A stretch of 64,000 bases of DNA from Bacteroidaceae bacterium (GTDB taxonomy: Bacteria; Bacteroidota; Bacteroidia; Bacteroidales; Bacteroidaceae). Below are positions 45,262 through 54,386 of the stretch, one piece after another. How positions within the stretch are numbered: position 1 is the stretch's first letter; each line of letters opens with the position of its first letter. Both the position numbers and the translations under genes were made by a program. The stretch covers positions 54,720 to 118,719 of the forward strand of contig JAFTNW010000020.1 of the NCBI GenBank assembly GCA_017451695.1, written 5' to 3'. The notes beneath the pieces are model-generated. The model was not told the origin of the DNA, searched no databases, and saw only the letters and a program-made list of their open reading frames with translations.

Positions 45262-45269
45262 TATTTTTG
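45262..45269 (+). promoter_or_regulatory. Promoter box of the yicC operon
   Basis: TATTTTTG followed by C, a perfect TAnnTTTG box, 67 bp before yicC. The leader then carries a GC-richer stretch near 45290-45325 with no evident stable fold. Confidence 0.58.
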
Positions 45270-45336
45270 CATAATATTGCAATCTTAACAACGTGGCGTT
45301 AGCGCAACAAGGCGCATCGTCGTAAAATTAAATGAC

Positions 45337-46212
45337 ATGATATACTCGATGACAGGCTACGGCAAGGCAACCGTGCTCTATTTGGACAGAAAAATTTGCG
45401 TTGAAATACGCTCTCTTAATGGCAAGGCTATGGATTTATCCACACGCATTGCACCGCAATTCAAGGGACACGAGATGGAGATACGTTCTCTCATAACATC
45501 GGCTCTTGAACGTGGAAAGGTCGATTTCTCGCTATGGGTGGAGCAGGGCGAGAAGGCCGACGCTCCTTCAATAAACGTGGAGGTAATGAAGGCCTATGTG
45601 GAGCAGATGACCGAGGCTTCAAAAGCCACCTCGATACCCATGCCGCAGAATCTGTTCGAAACACTGCTGCGCATGCCCGATGTGATAGCCCGCAAAGAGG
45701 TTTACGAGGTGGGCGATGAGGAGTGGGCGCTCACTCTTGGCGCAATAAACGAAGCCATTGCCGATATCCTCTCCTTCCGCAAGCAGGAGGGCGAGGCCTT
45801 GCAGGCAAAATTCCTCGATAAAATCGGCAATATTTCCTCTCTTTTGAAGAGTGTTGAGCCCTACGAAAAGGAGCGTGTCGAGAAGATTCGCGCCCGCATA
45901 AAAGAGACCCTTGAAAAACAGGTGGGTGTAGAATATGACAAGAATCGCTTTGAACAGGAATTGATATTCTATATCGAAAAACTCGATATAAACGAGGAGA
46001 AACAACGCCTCTCCAACCATCTGAACTATTTTGTAGAGACCATCGACGGGCCTCATGGCCAGGGTAAAAAACTCGGCTTTATAGCACAGGAGATGGGGCG
46101 CGAGATAAATACCCTTGGCAGCAAGAGCAATCATGCTGAGATGCAGAACATCGTGGTGAAGATGAAAGACGAGCTTGAACAGATAAAAGAACAAGTCCTA
46201 AACGTAATGTAA
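45337..46212 (+). CDS. yicC: YicC family endoribonuclease-type stress protein
   Basis: 291 residues: the N-terminal YicC domain (MIYSMTGYGKA start, RSLNGKAMDLSTR) and C-terminal DUF1732 (ELIFYIEKLDINEEKQRLSNHL...GKKLGFIAQEMGREINTLGSKS). YicC proteins act in RNA decay. Four bases separate it from gmk, the order also found in many other bacteria. Confidence 0.95.
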   Translation: MIYSMTGYGKATVLYLDRKICVEIRSLNGKAMDLSTRIAPQFKGHEMEIRSLITSALERGKVDFSLWVEQGEKADAPSINVEVMKAYVEQMTEASKATSIPMPQNLFETLLRMPDVIARKEVYEVGDEEWALTLGAINEAIADILSFRKQEGEALQAKFLDKIGNISSLLKSVEPYEKERVEKIRARIKETLEKQVGVEYDKNRFEQELIFYIEKLDINEEKQRLSNHLNYFVETIDGPHGQGKKLGFIAQEMGREINTLGSKSNHAEMQNIVVKMKDELEQIKEQVLNVM

Positions 46213-46216
46213 AAAT

Positions 46217-46783
46217 ATGAGCAACGGAAAAGTAGTTATATTTTCAGCACCGTCGGGCTCCGGGAAATCCACTTTGGTACACTATCTCATGGAGCAAAAC
46301 CCCACGTTTGGTTTTTCGGTGTCGGCAACAAGCCGCCCGCCGCGTGGCGAGGAACAACACGGTGTAGATTATTTCTTTTTCACTCCCGATGAATTCCGCG
46401 CAAAGATATTTGCAAACGAGTTTGTGGAGTACGAAGAGGTCTATCCCGGTCGTTTCTATGGCACGCTTAAATCCCAGGTAGAGGAGCAACTGACCCGCCA
46501 AAACATACTTTTTGATGTGGATGTGAAGGGTGGTTGCAGCCTCAAAAAATATTATGGCTCGCGTGCTCTGTTCATCTTTGTGCAGGCACCATCCATCGAG
46601 GAGTTGCGTAGCCGTCTTGTGCAGCGAGGCGATACCGCCCCCGACGAGATTGAGAATCGTTTAGGCAAGGCCGAGTACGAGATGACCTTCTCAAAATATG
46701 CCGACAGGGTAATTGTAAACGACGACCTTGACAAAGCAAAAGCCGAGGTACTTGCAGTTGTCAATAAATTTCTGAATGAATAA
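46217..46783 (+). CDS. gmk: Guanylate kinase
   Basis: Phosphorylates GMP to GDP. 188 residues with P-loop SAPSGSGKSTLV at about 10-21, the SATSRPPRGEEQHGVDYFF substrate region and the lid. Its end overlaps nadD by 8 bp. Confidence 0.97.
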   Translation: MSNGKVVIFSAPSGSGKSTLVHYLMEQNPTFGFSVSATSRPPRGEEQHGVDYFFFTPDEFRAKIFANEFVEYEEVYPGRFYGTLKSQVEEQLTRQNILFDVDVKGGCSLKKYYGSRALFIFVQAPSIEELRSRLVQRGDTAPDEIENRLGKAEYEMTFSKYADRVIVNDDLDKAKAEVLAVVNKFLNE

Positions 46784-47360
46784 AATACCCACAGTAATAT
46801 TCGGCGGCAGTTTCAATCCCATTCACAATGGGCATGTGGCACTTGCCCGCGAGGTGTGTGCCGCAGGGCTTGCCCGCGAGGTGTGGTTTATGGTGTCGCC
46901 CCTCAATCCTCACAAAGAGGGGCAGTCGCTGGCCCCCGAGGAGCATCGCCTGCGCATGGTGCAGCTTGCCACCGATGGCGATTCGCGCCTGCAAGCCAGC
47001 GACTTCGAATTCTCCTTGCCACGCCCGTCATACACGGTAAACACCCTTGCCGCCCTGTGCGATGCATATCCGTCGCGCGAGTTTATTCTGCTCATAGGTG
47101 CCGACAATTGGGAAAAATTCCATAAATGGTACAAATGGGAAGATATTCTTGCCCGCCACAGAATAATAGTATATCCGCGTGGCAGCGAAACACGCCCCAA
47201 ATTGCCGCAAGGGGTAACGTGGCTCTCGGCGGCCCTGCACAATGTCAGTTCCACGCAAGTGAGGGAGGCTGTGGCAGCCGGTGCCGATGTGTCGGCAATG
47301 GTGGCACCGCAGGTGGCACAATATATAAAGGAATATAATCTATATACAGAGGAACGATGA
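46776..47360 (+). CDS. nadD: Nicotinate-nucleotide adenylyltransferase NadD
   Basis: Makes deamido-NAD from nicotinate mononucleotide and ATP. 194 residues with GGSFNPIHNGHVALA at the start, containing the T/HxGH nucleotidyltransferase motif, and the C-terminal SSTQVREAV matching the ISSTxxR motif. It overlaps both neighbours by a few bases. Confidence 0.96.
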   Translation: MNKIPTVIFGGSFNPIHNGHVALAREVCAAGLAREVWFMVSPLNPHKEGQSLAPEEHRLRMVQLATDGDSRLQASDFEFSLPRPSYTVNTLAALCDAYPSREFILLIGADNWEKFHKWYKWEDILARHRIIVYPRGSETRPKLPQGVTWLSAALHNVSSTQVREAVAAGADVSAMVAPQVAQYIKEYNLYTEER

Positions 47361-48001
47361 AAAAAATATTTTTTGCAATCTTCGTATCGTTCTCGTCGCT
47401 GCTTGCAGCACAGGAAACGATAGAGTTCTATCCCGAAATGAGCGACCCTTTGCAGGCCGTGTTCTGCGACTACGCTACCGCCGAGGGTGAGGTTAAATAC
47501 ATATCGAGCCGCGATGGCCAATATGTGGGAAATCTTATCGATAACAAAATCTATGGTTGGGGCTATTTTCTCTCCAACAGCGGCGCGCAAACAGTTGGGC
47601 AGTATCGCAACGGCCGCCACTTCTTCGGAATAACAATAACCGGCGAGACCGCCCGTGTAGGTAGTGAAAAGCATTTTGTGGAGTATGACCTTGCAACAGG
47701 GCACATACTGCGTGTGTGTACCCCCGAAGGCAATCCCCGCCTTGCTGCCCCCTATGTTTCCACTCCCGAAAATCCTACACCCCGTTATACCTTCAAGAAA
47801 ATAGTGTACGAAAATGGCGATACCTACTATGGCGAAATGCGCGACGACCGCCGCCACGGCTATGGTATATACTATTGGGCAAACGGCGATTTCTGGTATG
47901 GCCGTTACGTGGGCGGTTACCGCCAGGGCTATGGTGCCCTTTATAAAACCGACCATCAGGTGTTCTCGGGCCGTTGGATAGGCGACAGCAAGGTGGAGTA
48001 A
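47357..48001 (+). CDS. Exported MORN-repeat protein
   Basis: 214 residues with a signal peptide (MKKIFFAIFVSFSSLLAAQ). The C-terminal half holds at least two to three MORN repeats (GDTYYGEMRDDRRHGYGIYYW; GDFWYGRYVGGYRQGYGALY), and a weaker one lies near 55-80 (GQYVGNLIDNKIYGWGYFL). MORN sheets usually mediate lipid or protein contact. It is the last gene of the yicC-gmk-nadD run, overlapping nadD by 4 bp. Role unknown. Confidence 0.83.
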   Translation: MKKIFFAIFVSFSSLLAAQETIEFYPEMSDPLQAVFCDYATAEGEVKYISSRDGQYVGNLIDNKIYGWGYFLSNSGAQTVGQYRNGRHFFGITITGETARVGSEKHFVEYDLATGHILRVCTPEGNPRLAAPYVSTPENPTPRYTFKKIVYENGDTYYGEMRDDRRHGYGIYYWANGDFWYGRYVGGYRQGYGALYKTDHQVFSGRWIGDSKVE

Positions 48002-48135
48002 CCATGTCGTTCGGCAATGTTGTGTGCAATCGGCCTTTGCCAATAATTTGCAAACAAAGAGAATAGTTCTTTGCGCAGAGTTGTCCCTATGTTTGCGCAG
48101 CGGTTGCTTTTTTGCCCAAAAAAGAAAGGCACTTT

Positions 48136-48166
48136 TTTGCTTTGTAATTAAATATGGTTATATTTG
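48136..48166 (+). promoter_or_regulatory. Consensus promoter of the GH109-like gene
   Basis: TTTG (48136-48139), a 19-bp spacer, then TATATTTG (48159-48166): an exact match to the Bacteroidetes housekeeping consensus TTTG-N19-TAnnTTTG. The start of transcription would be near 48173, leaving a leader of about 57 nt. Confidence 0.8.
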
Positions 48167-48229
48167 CAACCACAACCATGCCAATTAATTGAAATTACAT
48201 AAATTTATCAACATTAAAACATAACAGTT

Positions 48230-49894
48230 ATGAATTTTAAGAAAATCTTTGGTTACGCTTTTGCAGCCGTAATGGCTCTTTCAGGCGTTACCGCACAAGC
48301 ACAATCACTCTCTCCCTCCACAAAGTGGAGCTGGGATAAGGGTACTATCGTTGTTGAGACTCCCGCTCGTCCCGAGGGCCAGCAGCATGTTCTTAATTTG
48401 GCTGTAGCTCCCATCCAGACCGTGCGCGTTGCTTTCGTAGGTCTTGGTATGCGCGGTCCCGGTGCAGTAACTCGTTTCTGCCGTATCCCCGGTGTTGAAA
48501 TCGTTGCTCTTTGCGACTACGAGTACGAGCGCGCCGAGAAGTGCCAGAAGGAGCTTCGCGAGCAAGGCCTTATGCCTGCCGATATTTATTCAGGCGAGAA
48601 AGGTTATGAGGAACTTTGCAAACGTCCCGACATTGACCTCGTTTACATCGCAGCCGATTGGAACCACCACTATCCCATTGCAAAGTTCGCTTTGGAGAAT
48701 GGCAAGCACGCAGCTATCGAGGTTCCCTCTGCAATGAACTTGGAGCAGTGCTGGAGCCTTATCGAGCTTGCAGAGAAGACACGTCTTCACTGCTTCATCC
48801 TCGAGAACTGCTGCTACGACGACTATGAGATGAACGCTCTTGCAATGGCTCAGGATGGCGTTTTCGGTGAGATTATCCGTGCCGAGGGTGCATATATCCA
48901 CAGCCTCGAGTGGTTCTGGGATGCATATTGGAAGGATCCCGCCGACAACGATGTCGATAACCTCCACTGGCGTCTGAAATACAACAAGGAGAACCGTGGC
49001 GACCTCTACGCTACTCACGGCCTTGGCCCCGTTGCACAGTGTCTCGACATTCACCGTGGCGACCGCTTTACAACACTTGTTGCCATGGATACCGATCCTT
49101 TCTTCGGCAAGGAGCTTGTAAAGGAGAAAACCGGTAAAGAGTGCGATGAGTTCCGCAATGGCGACCACACCACTACACTTATGCGTACATCAAAAGGTAA
49201 GGTTGTTGAGATTCAGCACAATGTAATGACTCCCCAGCCCTACAACCGTTTGTTCAAGCTCACAGGTACAAAGGGTTATGCAACCAAGTATCCCACACCC
49301 GAGCTTGCACTTTCAGGTGAGGCTCTCAAAGGCACAGGTGCTCCCCAGGTAGATAACCTCAATGCTCACGGCTTTATGAGCGCAGCGCAGAGAGATGCAA
49401 TGATGGCAAAATACTATCACCCCATCCTCAAGAAATATGTTGAGAAGGGTCGCGACCTTGGCCACGGCGGTATGGACTTTGTAATGGACTCTCGTCTTGT
49501 TTACTGCTTGCAGAATGGTCTTCCCCTCGATATGGACGTATATGACATGGCTGAGTGGTGCTGCTTGGCAGAGCTCGGTACATTGTCAATGGACAACAAC
49601 TGCGCACCTGTAACATTCCCCGACTTTACTCGTGGCCACTGGAACGAGGTTAAGGGCTACAAGCATGCTTATGCTACTCCCGAGATGGAGGCTGCAACAG
49701 AGGCTGCTGCCGAGGCTTACACCGCTGCACAGAAGGAGATTACAGAGAAGGCAGGTCTTTGGAAGTTGTACGATGCAGTGAAGGCTGCCGAGACACCCGC
49801 TGCAAAGGCTAAGGCTCAGAAAGCACTCGACAAGGCTCGCGCTGCTGCCGAGAAGAAAATCGACAAGGCAGTTAAAAAGGCTTTGAAAAAGTAA
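48230..49894 (+). CDS. Exported Gfo/Idh/MocA protein, glycoside hydrolase family 109-like
   Basis: 554 residues with a signal peptide ending near AQAQ (25). A Rossmann NAD-binding domain has VAFVGLGMRGPGAV at 67-80. Further motifs are IEVPSAMNLEQCW and THGLGPVAQCLDIHRGDRF, close to the GH109 (NAD-dependent alpha-N-acetylgalactosaminidase) signature. GH109 members are about 440-470 residues; this one has an extra Ala/Lys-rich helical tail of some 70 residues (AAKAKAQKALDKARAAAEKK). Ile codons are ATC or ATT, and I found no ATA, while ATA is common in neighbouring genes. With the consensus promoter, this points to very high expression. An exact substrate is not proven. Confidence 0.85.
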   Translation: MNFKKIFGYAFAAVMALSGVTAQAQSLSPSTKWSWDKGTIVVETPARPEGQQHVLNLAVAPIQTVRVAFVGLGMRGPGAVTRFCRIPGVEIVALCDYEYERAEKCQKELREQGLMPADIYSGEKGYEELCKRPDIDLVYIAADWNHHYPIAKFALENGKHAAIEVPSAMNLEQCWSLIELAEKTRLHCFILENCCYDDYEMNALAMAQDGVFGEIIRAEGAYIHSLEWFWDAYWKDPADNDVDNLHWRLKYNKENRGDLYATHGLGPVAQCLDIHRGDRFTTLVAMDTDPFFGKELVKEKTGKECDEFRNGDHTTTLMRTSKGKVVEIQHNVMTPQPYNRLFKLTGTKGYATKYPTPELALSGEALKGTGAPQVDNLNAHGFMSAAQRDAMMAKYYHPILKKYVEKGRDLGHGGMDFVMDSRLVYCLQNGLPLDMDVYDMAEWCCLAELGTLSMDNNCAPVTFPDFTRGHWNEVKGYKHAYATPEMEAATEAAAEAYTAAQKEITEKAGLWKLYDAVKAAETPAAKAKAQKALDKARAAAEKKIDKAVKKALKK

Positions 49895-50195
49895 TTTCAA
49901 TCTTTCCAAACAATATTCAAGGGGTGCCACATGGTGCCGCTTGTTTTTGTATATAGCTTAAAGAATCCCGCTATTCCTCTTTTGTGAACAATTTGTAAAA
50001 GACAGCCGGCTTGTCAAAAATGAAACAAAAGAATTTTTCAATTTTGAAAAAAAATACAAGAAATATAGCGTAAAACCGTGTAAATGGCACTTTTTTCAAA
50101 AAAAAGTATGTATTAAATTTTGTAACATTTTAGGATAAGAAAAATTTATTTATAAATTTGCGCCTCAATAAGAAATCGTTAATAAAAGTAACATT
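49895..50195. other. 301-bp intergenic region before the aromatic cluster
   Basis: AT-rich gap. A TAAATTTG box at 50153-50160, 35 bp before aroF, is the probable promoter. The part just after the GH109-like gene has a weak GGTGCCAC/GGTGCCGC imperfect repeat (49922-49941) and no strong terminator. No leader peptide rich in aromatic residues and no attenuator hairpin were seen. Confidence 0.5.
50153..50160 (+). promoter_or_regulatory. Promoter box of the aromatic cluster
   Basis: TAAATTTG followed by C matches TAnnTTTG, 35 bp before the DAHP synthase ATG. Confidence 0.55.
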
Positions 50196-51209
50196 ATGAT
50201 AGCTGTATTAAAAAATGGCGTTACAAAAGCGCAGCGCGACAACCTTATAAAATGGTTGGAATCGCAGAATGTGAGAGTACACGTATCCGAGGGCGAGATG
50301 CAAACCGTGCTTGGTCTCATAGGCGATACAAGTAAAATAGACATAGACCTTCTTTCGGGCTTGGAGATAATAGCAAATGTTACCCGCATAAGCGAGCCCT
50401 TTAAGAGTGCCAACCGCCGTTTTCACCCCGAGGACACTATCGTTGAGGTAGGCAGTGGCGAAAACAAGGTAAAGATTGGTGCAGGCAACTTTGCGATAAT
50501 GGCCGGCCCCTGCTCGGTAGAGTCCGAGGAGCAGATACTCGCCATAGCCACAGCCGTTAAGGCGTCGGGTGCAAATATCCTGCGTGGCGGTGCGTTCAAG
50601 CCCCGTACCTCTCCCTATGACTTCCAAGGCTTGCGTGCCGAGGGCCTCCACCTTCTGCTTAAAGCCCGCGAGGCAACCGGTCTTCCCATTGTAACCGAGA
50701 TTATGAGCGCAGCCCATCTCGACCTCTTTGCCGATGTCGATATCATCCAGGTAGGTGCCCGCAATATGCAAAACTTTGAATTGCTCAAGGAGCTTGGTCG
50801 TTCAAACAAGCCCATTTTGTTAAAACGTGGTCTTTCGGCCACATTGAAGGAGCTCCTTATGAGTGCCGAATACATAATGTCCGAGGGTAACGAGCAGGTG
50901 ATGCTTTGCGAGCGCGGTATCCGCAGCTACGATAATTACACCCGTAATGTGCTCGACCTTGCAGCCGTTCCCGTGCTTCATGGTCTCACTCACCTGCCTG
51001 TTATTGTCGATCCCAGCCATGCGACAGGTGTTTCGCGCCTTGTACGTCCCATGGCATGTGCCGCGTGTGCCGCAGGAGCCGATGGTCTTATCATCGAGGT
51101 ACACAACGACCCTGCACACGCCTTGTGCGATGGCGCACAATCGCTCACCCCTGCACAGTTCGACGAGGTGGCATCGCGCGTTCGCGAGATTCGTAGCATA
51201 ATGCACTAA
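50196..51209 (+). CDS. aroF: 3-deoxy-7-phosphoheptulonate synthase (type I-beta, with N-terminal regulatory domain)
   Basis: First step of the shikimate pathway (PEP plus erythrose 4-phosphate). 337 residues: an N-terminal ferredoxin-like domain (about 1-70, [21 protein letters not shown]...[14 protein letters not shown]), as in the feedback-controlled Thermotoga enzyme, then the I-beta barrel with [36 protein letters not shown] and VDPSHATG. The regulatory domain suggests inhibition by Tyr or Phe. It is the first of five tightly spaced genes. Confidence 0.94.
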   Translation: MIAVLKNGVTKAQRDNLIKWLESQNVRVHVSEGEMQTVLGLIGDTSKIDIDLLSGLEIIANVTRISEPFKSANRRFHPEDTIVEVGSGENKVKIGAGNFAIMAGPCSVESEEQILAIATAVKASGANILRGGAFKPRTSPYDFQGLRAEGLHLLLKAREATGLPIVTEIMSAAHLDLFADVDIIQVGARNMQNFELLKELGRSNKPILLKRGLSATLKELLMSAEYIMSEGNEQVMLCERGIRSYDNYTRNVLDLAAVPVLHGLTHLPVIVDPSHATGVSRLVRPMACAACAAGADGLIIEVHNDPAHALCDGAQSLTPAQFDEVASRVREIRSIMH

Positions 51210-51219
51210 ACAGCAAAGT

Positions 51220-52050
51220 ATGAAGGTTGGTGTAGTTGGTTTAGGGCTCATAGGCGGCTCCGCGGCAAAGGCATACAAGGCTGCGGGCCATACCGTCTAT
51301 GGCTACGATATAAATAGCACCGTCTTGGGTTATGCGCGCCTCGATGGTACAATGGATAAGGAGCTGGCAAAAGATACATTGCAGCAATGCGACCTTTTGC
51401 TGCTCACGGCAACCCCGGCTGCTGTTATAGAATATCTTACTGCCCATGCCCGATATATTCCCGCAAAGACGCTTGTAGTGGATTTCTGCGGAACCAAGCG
51501 GGCCGTGTGCGAGCAAGGTTTTGCACTTGCAGCGCAGCATGGTTTTACTTTTGTAGGCGGGCACCCCATGGCCGGCCTTCAATATTCGGGCTATAAATAT
51601 TCGCGTCCCACACTTTTCAGTGGAGCATCGTTTATAATGGTGCCTCCCGTACACGACGATATCAACCTGCTCGACAGGGTTAAACAGGCCCTCTCGCCGC
51701 TCGAATTCAAAAAGTTCGTTGTAGCCACAGCCGATTTTCACGACCGCATGATAGCATACACCTCACAAATGTGTCATGTGGTGTCCAACGCCTTCATAAA
51801 GAGCCCGTCGGCGCAATACCACAAGGGGTACAGCGCGGGTAGTTTCCGCGATTTCACCCGCGTATCGCGCCTCAACGAGAATATGTGGACCGAACTGTTC
51901 CTTGCCAACAGCGAGAACCTTCTCACCGAGCTCGATTTATTAATAGGCTCCCTGCACCAATATCGCGAGGCAATAGCTGCCGGCGATGCCGATACCCTTT
52001 GCCGCCTGTTGCGCGAGGGGCGTATAGCCAAAGAAGAAACAGAAAAATAA
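51220..52050 (+). CDS. tyrA: Prephenate dehydrogenase
   Basis: Oxidises prephenate to 4-hydroxyphenylpyruvate on the way to Tyr. 276 residues with the N-terminal NAD loop VGLGLIGGSAAKAYKAAG and the conserved GGHPMAGLQ near 109, typical for TyrA. There is no fused mutase or ACT domain. Ten bases follow aroF, and the stop overlaps aroB by one base (TAATG). Confidence 0.93.
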   Translation: MKVGVVGLGLIGGSAAKAYKAAGHTVYGYDINSTVLGYARLDGTMDKELAKDTLQQCDLLLLTATPAAVIEYLTAHARYIPAKTLVVDFCGTKRAVCEQGFALAAQHGFTFVGGHPMAGLQYSGYKYSRPTLFSGASFIMVPPVHDDINLLDRVKQALSPLEFKKFVVATADFHDRMIAYTSQMCHVVSNAFIKSPSAQYHKGYSAGSFRDFTRVSRLNENMWTELFLANSENLLTELDLLIGSLHQYREAIAAGDADTLCRLLREGRIAKEETEK

Positions 52051-53096
52051 TGTCTCACAGAACAATACATGTAACGGCATCGCGCAGTTACGATATATAC
52101 ATAGGCGATAACATCCTCCCGCAGATAGGGGAGTTTATAGCGCCGCTGGTGGGGAAATGCCGCGTGGCACTCCTCACCGATAGCAATGTTGATGCCCTCT
52201 ACGGCAACCGCATCATGGGCTATCTGCAAGCCGCAGGCTACGATGTGTGCAAATATGTCATTCCCGCCGGCGAGGCATCCAAGTGTGCCGATAATCTGCT
52301 GTCGTTTCTCAGTTTCATGGCAACAGAGCAGCTAACCCGCAGCGACGCGGTGATTGCCTTTGGTGGCGGTGTTGTGGGCGACCTTGGCGGCCTTTCGGCA
52401 TCGCTCTATTTGCGCGGAGTCAAGTACATACAGGTACCCACCACCTTATTGGCTGCGGTCGATAGCTCTGTTGGTGGCAAAACCGCCATAGATATCCCCG
52501 CTGGTAAAAATCTTGTGGGTAGCTTCTACCAGCCCTCGTTGGTCTGTTGCGACACCACACTCATGGACACATTGCCTGTAAATATATATCGTGATGGTTG
52601 TGCCGAGGTTATAAAATATGGTGTGATACTCGACAAGGAGCTATACACCACCCTGCACAATGTTCCGTTTGAGCGTGGCAGAGTGGTAGCCCGTTGTGTC
52701 GAGATTAAGCGCGATGTAGTGGAGCAGGACGAGTACGACAATGGCTTGCGTGGCTTGCTTAATTTTGGGCACACATTCGGCCATGCAATAGAGAAACTGA
52801 GCAATTTCGCCGTGTCGCACGGCGAGGCTGTTGCCAAGGGTATGGTTATAGCCGCAAAGATAGCCCCCCTGTGTGGCTTATGCGATATAACCGAGGAGTT
52901 GTCGCAGCTGTTGCTCAAGTATGGTTTTGATATATCGTGCAACTACTCGGCCGATGATATGTATGCATCAATCCTCTCCGACAAGAAACGCCGTGGAGGC
53001 AATATCTCCATTGTGTTGCCTCGCGAGGCAGGGCAGTGTATTTTGCACACCATTGCGGTAGAGGAACTCAAAGAACTATTGAACAAGGTAATATAA
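52050..53096 (+). CDS. aroB: 3-dehydroquinate synthase
   Basis: Second shikimate step. 348 residues from the ATG at 52050; the frame is open further upstream but that part overlaps tyrA. The NAD and metal site regions are clear: AFGGGVVGDLGGLSASLYLRG, PTTLLAAVDSSVGGKTAID and GLLNFGHTFGHAIE with its metal-binding His residues. Confidence 0.96.
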   Translation: MSHRTIHVTASRSYDIYIGDNILPQIGEFIAPLVGKCRVALLTDSNVDALYGNRIMGYLQAAGYDVCKYVIPAGEASKCADNLLSFLSFMATEQLTRSDAVIAFGGGVVGDLGGLSASLYLRGVKYIQVPTTLLAAVDSSVGGKTAIDIPAGKNLVGSFYQPSLVCCDTTLMDTLPVNIYRDGCAEVIKYGVILDKELYTTLHNVPFERGRVVARCVEIKRDVVEQDEYDNGLRGLLNFGHTFGHAIEKLSNFAVSHGEAVAKGMVIAAKIAPLCGLCDITEELSQLLLKYGFDISCNYSADDMYASILSDKKRRGGNISIVLPREAGQCILHTIAVEELKELLNKVI

Positions 53097-53102
53097 AAAG
53101 TT

Positions 53103-54365
53103 ATGGATATGCGAGTTAACGGCACATTGGATGGTGCGGTGCAGTTGCCCCCCTCAAAGTCGCAAGCCCATCGCCTGCTCATTTGCGCAGCGTTGGGTGC
53201 CTCTCCATGCGCCCTTGCATGCAGCAGCGTTAATGACGATATCCTTGCCACCATGCACTCGCTAAATGCTCTTGGTGCCGATATAAAATATAATAATGGT
53301 ATTTTTACCATAAATCCCGTGAAGGTGCAAAAGGGCAGCACGCTCAATTGTGGCGAGAGTGGCTCCACCCTGCGTTTCTTAATGTCGGTGGCTGCCGCCC
53401 TTGGTGCCGATGCAACCTTCGTGGGCGGTGGCAAGCTGCCCACCCGCCCCATGAGCGACTTGTGCAACGTGCTTGCTGCTCATGGAATATCCTTCCGCAA
53501 GCACACCCCCGAGTTGGAACTTCCTGTAACCTGCACCGGCGCATTGCAGGGCGGTAAATTCTCCCTGCCCGGCAACATATCGTCGCAGTATCTCACAGGC
53601 CTGCTGTTTGCCCTGCCTCTGCTCTCATGCGATAGCGAGATTGAAATAACGGGCGGCCTCACAAGTGCCTCGTATATCGAAATGACCCTCGATGCGCTGC
53701 GCGTTGCGGGCATCGTTGTCGATAGGCGTGGCGATAACTACTATGTAAAAGGAAATCAAACATACAGCCTGCCAAGCAATCTTGTGGTCGAGGGCGATTG
53801 GTCATCGGCAGCCTTTTGGGTGGTGGCAGGCGTGGTGGGCAAGCATCCCGTTGTAGTGCGCGGTGTATCGCCCCAATCGTTGCAAGGCGACAGGCGCATA
53901 ATAGACCATTTGCGCCTTATGGGTGCATTCATAGATATAACCCCCGAAGGCATTGTGGCAATGCCCTCGCAACTCTTTGGCACGGAACTCGATTGCACCG
54001 ATACCCCCGACCTTGTGCCCATCCTTTCCGTGGCAGCGGCAGCAGCCCACGGCACCACGCTGTTTACCAACGTAGGGCGTTTGCGCTTCAAGGAGTGCGA
54101 CCGCTTGGCGGCAATGAAGGATGTGCTTGCTGCCGCAGGTATATCCTCGGTGGTGGGCGACGATACATTTACCGTTATTGGCGGCAACCCCGTGGCACAA
54201 AGCCCCATAGATAGTTGTGGCGACCACCGCATAGCAATGTCGGCGGCAATCCTCTCCACAATATCAGAGGGGGTAACAACCATCATCGGTGCCGAGAGCG
54301 TGGCAAAGTCGTACCCCTCTTTTTTTGAGGATTTTGCAGCCCTTGGCGGTAATATTATTGAGTAA
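53103..54365 (+). CDS. aroA: 5-enolpyruvylshikimate-3-phosphate synthase
   Basis: Joins PEP to shikimate 3-phosphate. 420 residues. It shows PPSKSQAHRLLI (substrate Lys), NCGESGSTLRFLM at the PEP/glyphosate loop, RRIIDHL and FKECDRLAAMKDVL, and CGDHRIAMS. The loop reads GESGSTLRF, as in Gram-positive-type enzymes and unlike the E. coli GNAGTAMRP, so glyphosate sensitivity may differ. The start at 53103 (or the Met at 53109) lies six bases after aroB. Confidence 0.95.
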   Translation: MDMRVNGTLDGAVQLPPSKSQAHRLLICAALGASPCALACSSVNDDILATMHSLNALGADIKYNNGIFTINPVKVQKGSTLNCGESGSTLRFLMSVAAALGADATFVGGGKLPTRPMSDLCNVLAAHGISFRKHTPELELPVTCTGALQGGKFSLPGNISSQYLTGLLFALPLLSCDSEIEITGGLTSASYIEMTLDALRVAGIVVDRRGDNYYVKGNQTYSLPSNLVVEGDWSSAAFWVVAGVVGKHPVVVRGVSPQSLQGDRRIIDHLRLMGAFIDITPEGIVAMPSQLFGTELDCTDTPDLVPILSVAAAAAHGTTLFTNVGRLRFKECDRLAAMKDVLAAAGISSVVGDDTFTVIGGNPVAQSPIDSCGDHRIAMSAAILSTISEGVTTIIGAESVAKSYPSFFEDFAALGGNIIE

Positions 54366-54386
54366 TAAATAAAAAACTTTACGAAT

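Larger units (their letters stand above)
45034..45336. other. 303-bp divergent promoter region tsaB/yicC
   Basis: AT-rich gap between divergent operons. It contains one minus-strand promoter box (45084-45091) and one plus-strand box (45262-45269). The remainder shows no strong hairpin, repeat or small gene. Confidence 0.6.

Noticed and set aside
46910..48043. 377-residue open frame on the minus strand
   Set aside because: Antisense to nadD and the MORN gene, which have intact signatures and overlapping starts and stops.
51885..52049. N-terminal extension of AroB
   Set aside because: The upstream frame overlaps the 3' end of tyrA; AroB homology begins at the ATG that overlaps the tyrA stop by one base.
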